In this document: piece after piece, positions 62,439 to 64,000 of the stretch
How positions within the stretch are numbered: position 1 is the stretch's first letter
Layout: every line of letters starts with the position of its first letter
Origin: Petrolisthes cinctipes
Taxonomy: Eukaryota; Arthropoda; Malacostraca; Decapoda; Porcellanidae
DNA length: 64,000 nucleotides
NCBI GenBank assembly: GCA_033782935.1
Contig: JAWQEG010000286.1
Location: 2,121,501 to 2,185,500, forward strand
Reading direction: 5' to 3'
Made by a program: the position numbers and the translations under genes
Notes under the pieces: generated by a model
Database searches by the model: none
What the model was told of the DNA's origin: nothing
Seen by the model: only the letters and a program-made list of their open reading frames with translations

Positions 62439-63574
62439 ACAACATTTTAGACTTAAGGGAACTGTTATGGACAAAATTGAGTGTGGCCATGCATTAATGC
62501 TGGTTATCTTTTTTGTGGTGCTATGTCAGACGAACTTTGTAGGTGTCGAGGTGCAATAAGCCCCGGGGCGTGCGGTAGACGAAGTAGAAACAAAGTATGG
62601 AAGGTACCTCATTACCATCGAGTCGGATCGGACTTTTTTTAGGAGAGATTGCCTATCCTCAATGATACTTTTGTAGTTCCTCCTTTTATTTTTCCTAGGT
62701 TAGTGACACTAGAGGAGGGGTGGGCTGCATTGGATAAATAAATGAACAGAGATGGTGTGTGCACGTGTAGGAATATGTGTGTGTGTGTAGGGATTAGCGT
62801 AAGAGTGGGGTTTGGCGTGTATACAAGCGTTAGTGTGTGTTATTAAGATTGTTTATTTGTGTAAGTATTAATGTGCTTGTATTTAAGAGAGGTTTTGTGT
62901 GTATGTATAAATTGATTTGTGCTTAAGAGTGTTTGTGTGTAGGTATTAGTAAGTTGGGCTTTTGTAACCACACTCACTACAGATTTTATATGGCTTAATT
63001 TCCTCGAATGAATAAGCCCATATTTATCATTACCTTCGCTCTGGAATAGAATGTCGACATGCACGTCTATATACCTATTGCCTACTAATATACACAACAC
63101 CTTCATATTTCATACACACTAGCGCTATAGTTCTTTATTGTAGTGCATAATTTTTATTTCAACTTAATTCATTACATACACTAAAACCTTCACCTATCAC
63201 ATGCACTACTTATGTAATATCGTGCATATTATTTCGAAGCAAATCACTCCCACTCGCATCTACAGGAATTTTGCAAGACACACATTTGGGCGCAGAATGG
63301 TAAAACCTTTATCTTTGTACCCATAATTCAATCGTGGCAAATATTAACACCGACCCTTCTTTTTCAGTTAATCTGTAATGTTCTTACTACAGATCTGTAC
63401 AGTCGGCTGCTAAGCCATGGCAATAGAAGCCTTAGTTAACCAGACTCGTACAAGAAGAGCTGAGTGAGAAGACGACTATTGTCGCCGACCTTACATGAAA
63501 GCCTAAGTCAATAATAGGAAATGTAATCCAATAAATAGCTTGTCTATTATCAAACTCTTTGTGAAGGCAAGTGT
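62439..63574. other. H2B-H2A convergent spacer, unit C
   Basis: Very close to 5855-6982. Includes the GT tract near 62755-62790 and the 87-codon minus-strand frame (62843-63106). Differences from unit A are scattered substitutions and small indels, such as extra GCCCCGGGG near 62560. Confidence 0.55.
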
Positions 63575-63591
63575 GGCTCCATTAAGGAGCC
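63575..63591 (-). terminator. Histone 3' stem-loop (H2A, unit C)
   Basis: Minus strand GGCTCC-TTAAT-GGAGCC, 55 bp after the H2A stop; identical to units A and B. Confidence 0.87.
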
Positions 63592-63646
63592 GGATCTATA
63601 AGTTGGGAAGAGGAGGAAAGGAGGCTTCTGGGGACAGAGAGCAACC

Positions 63647-64000
<354 letters not shown>

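Overview
The window is nuclear DNA of an animal, very probably an arthropod and most likely a decapod crustacean. The inference rests on replication-type histones with arthropod-style tails (H4 beginning MTGRGKGG, H2A beginning [19 protein letters not shown]), AT-rich spacers, and a very high load of transposons and satellite. No species name can be read from the sequence alone.

Layout. (1) 1-4.1 kb: AT-rich DNA with exons of a FLYWCH-type gene or pseudogene, a MITE-like inverted repeat and a small dispersed repeat. (2) 4.1-10.3 kb, histone unit A: H2B (+, broken by a solo LTR) convergent with H2A (-). The H2A upstream region is split by a 5'-truncated LINE. (3) 10.3-51.5 kb: one satellite array of a 176-bp monomer, about 25 kb of satellite proper. 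It is split by an errantivirus-like gypsy element (15.5-23.5 kb, 722-bp LTRs, 4-bp TSD, integrase region missing) and by a P-like DNA transposon (41.2-49.45 kb, 8-bp TSD) that itself carries a PIF/Harbinger element inside its left terminal repeat. (4) 51.8-54.4 kb, histone unit B, inverted relative to A: intact H2A (+) convergent with intact H2B (-). (5) 54.4-58.3 kb: a pile of broken LINE pieces. (6) 58.4-64 kb, histone unit C: H3 (-) and H4 (+) from a shared promoter, then H2B (+) convergent with H2A (-, cut by the window end). A polyadenylated retro-insertion carrying a cold-shock-domain reading frame lies exactly at the H4 start codon.

How it works together. H3, H4, H2A and H2B are the core histones made in S phase; each intact gene is intronless and ends in a histone 3' stem-loop instead of a clear poly(A) site. 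H2A and H2B each keep a CCAAT-type promoter whose far side resembles the promoter of the other gene, as if the cluster descends from divergent H2A/H2B pairs that lost one partner. No H1 is visible. Transposon hits differ between units: unit A looks dying, unit B intact, and unit C intact except for the H4 promoter. The most striking item is the H4-promoter/cold-shock fusion at 59.2-60.3 kb.
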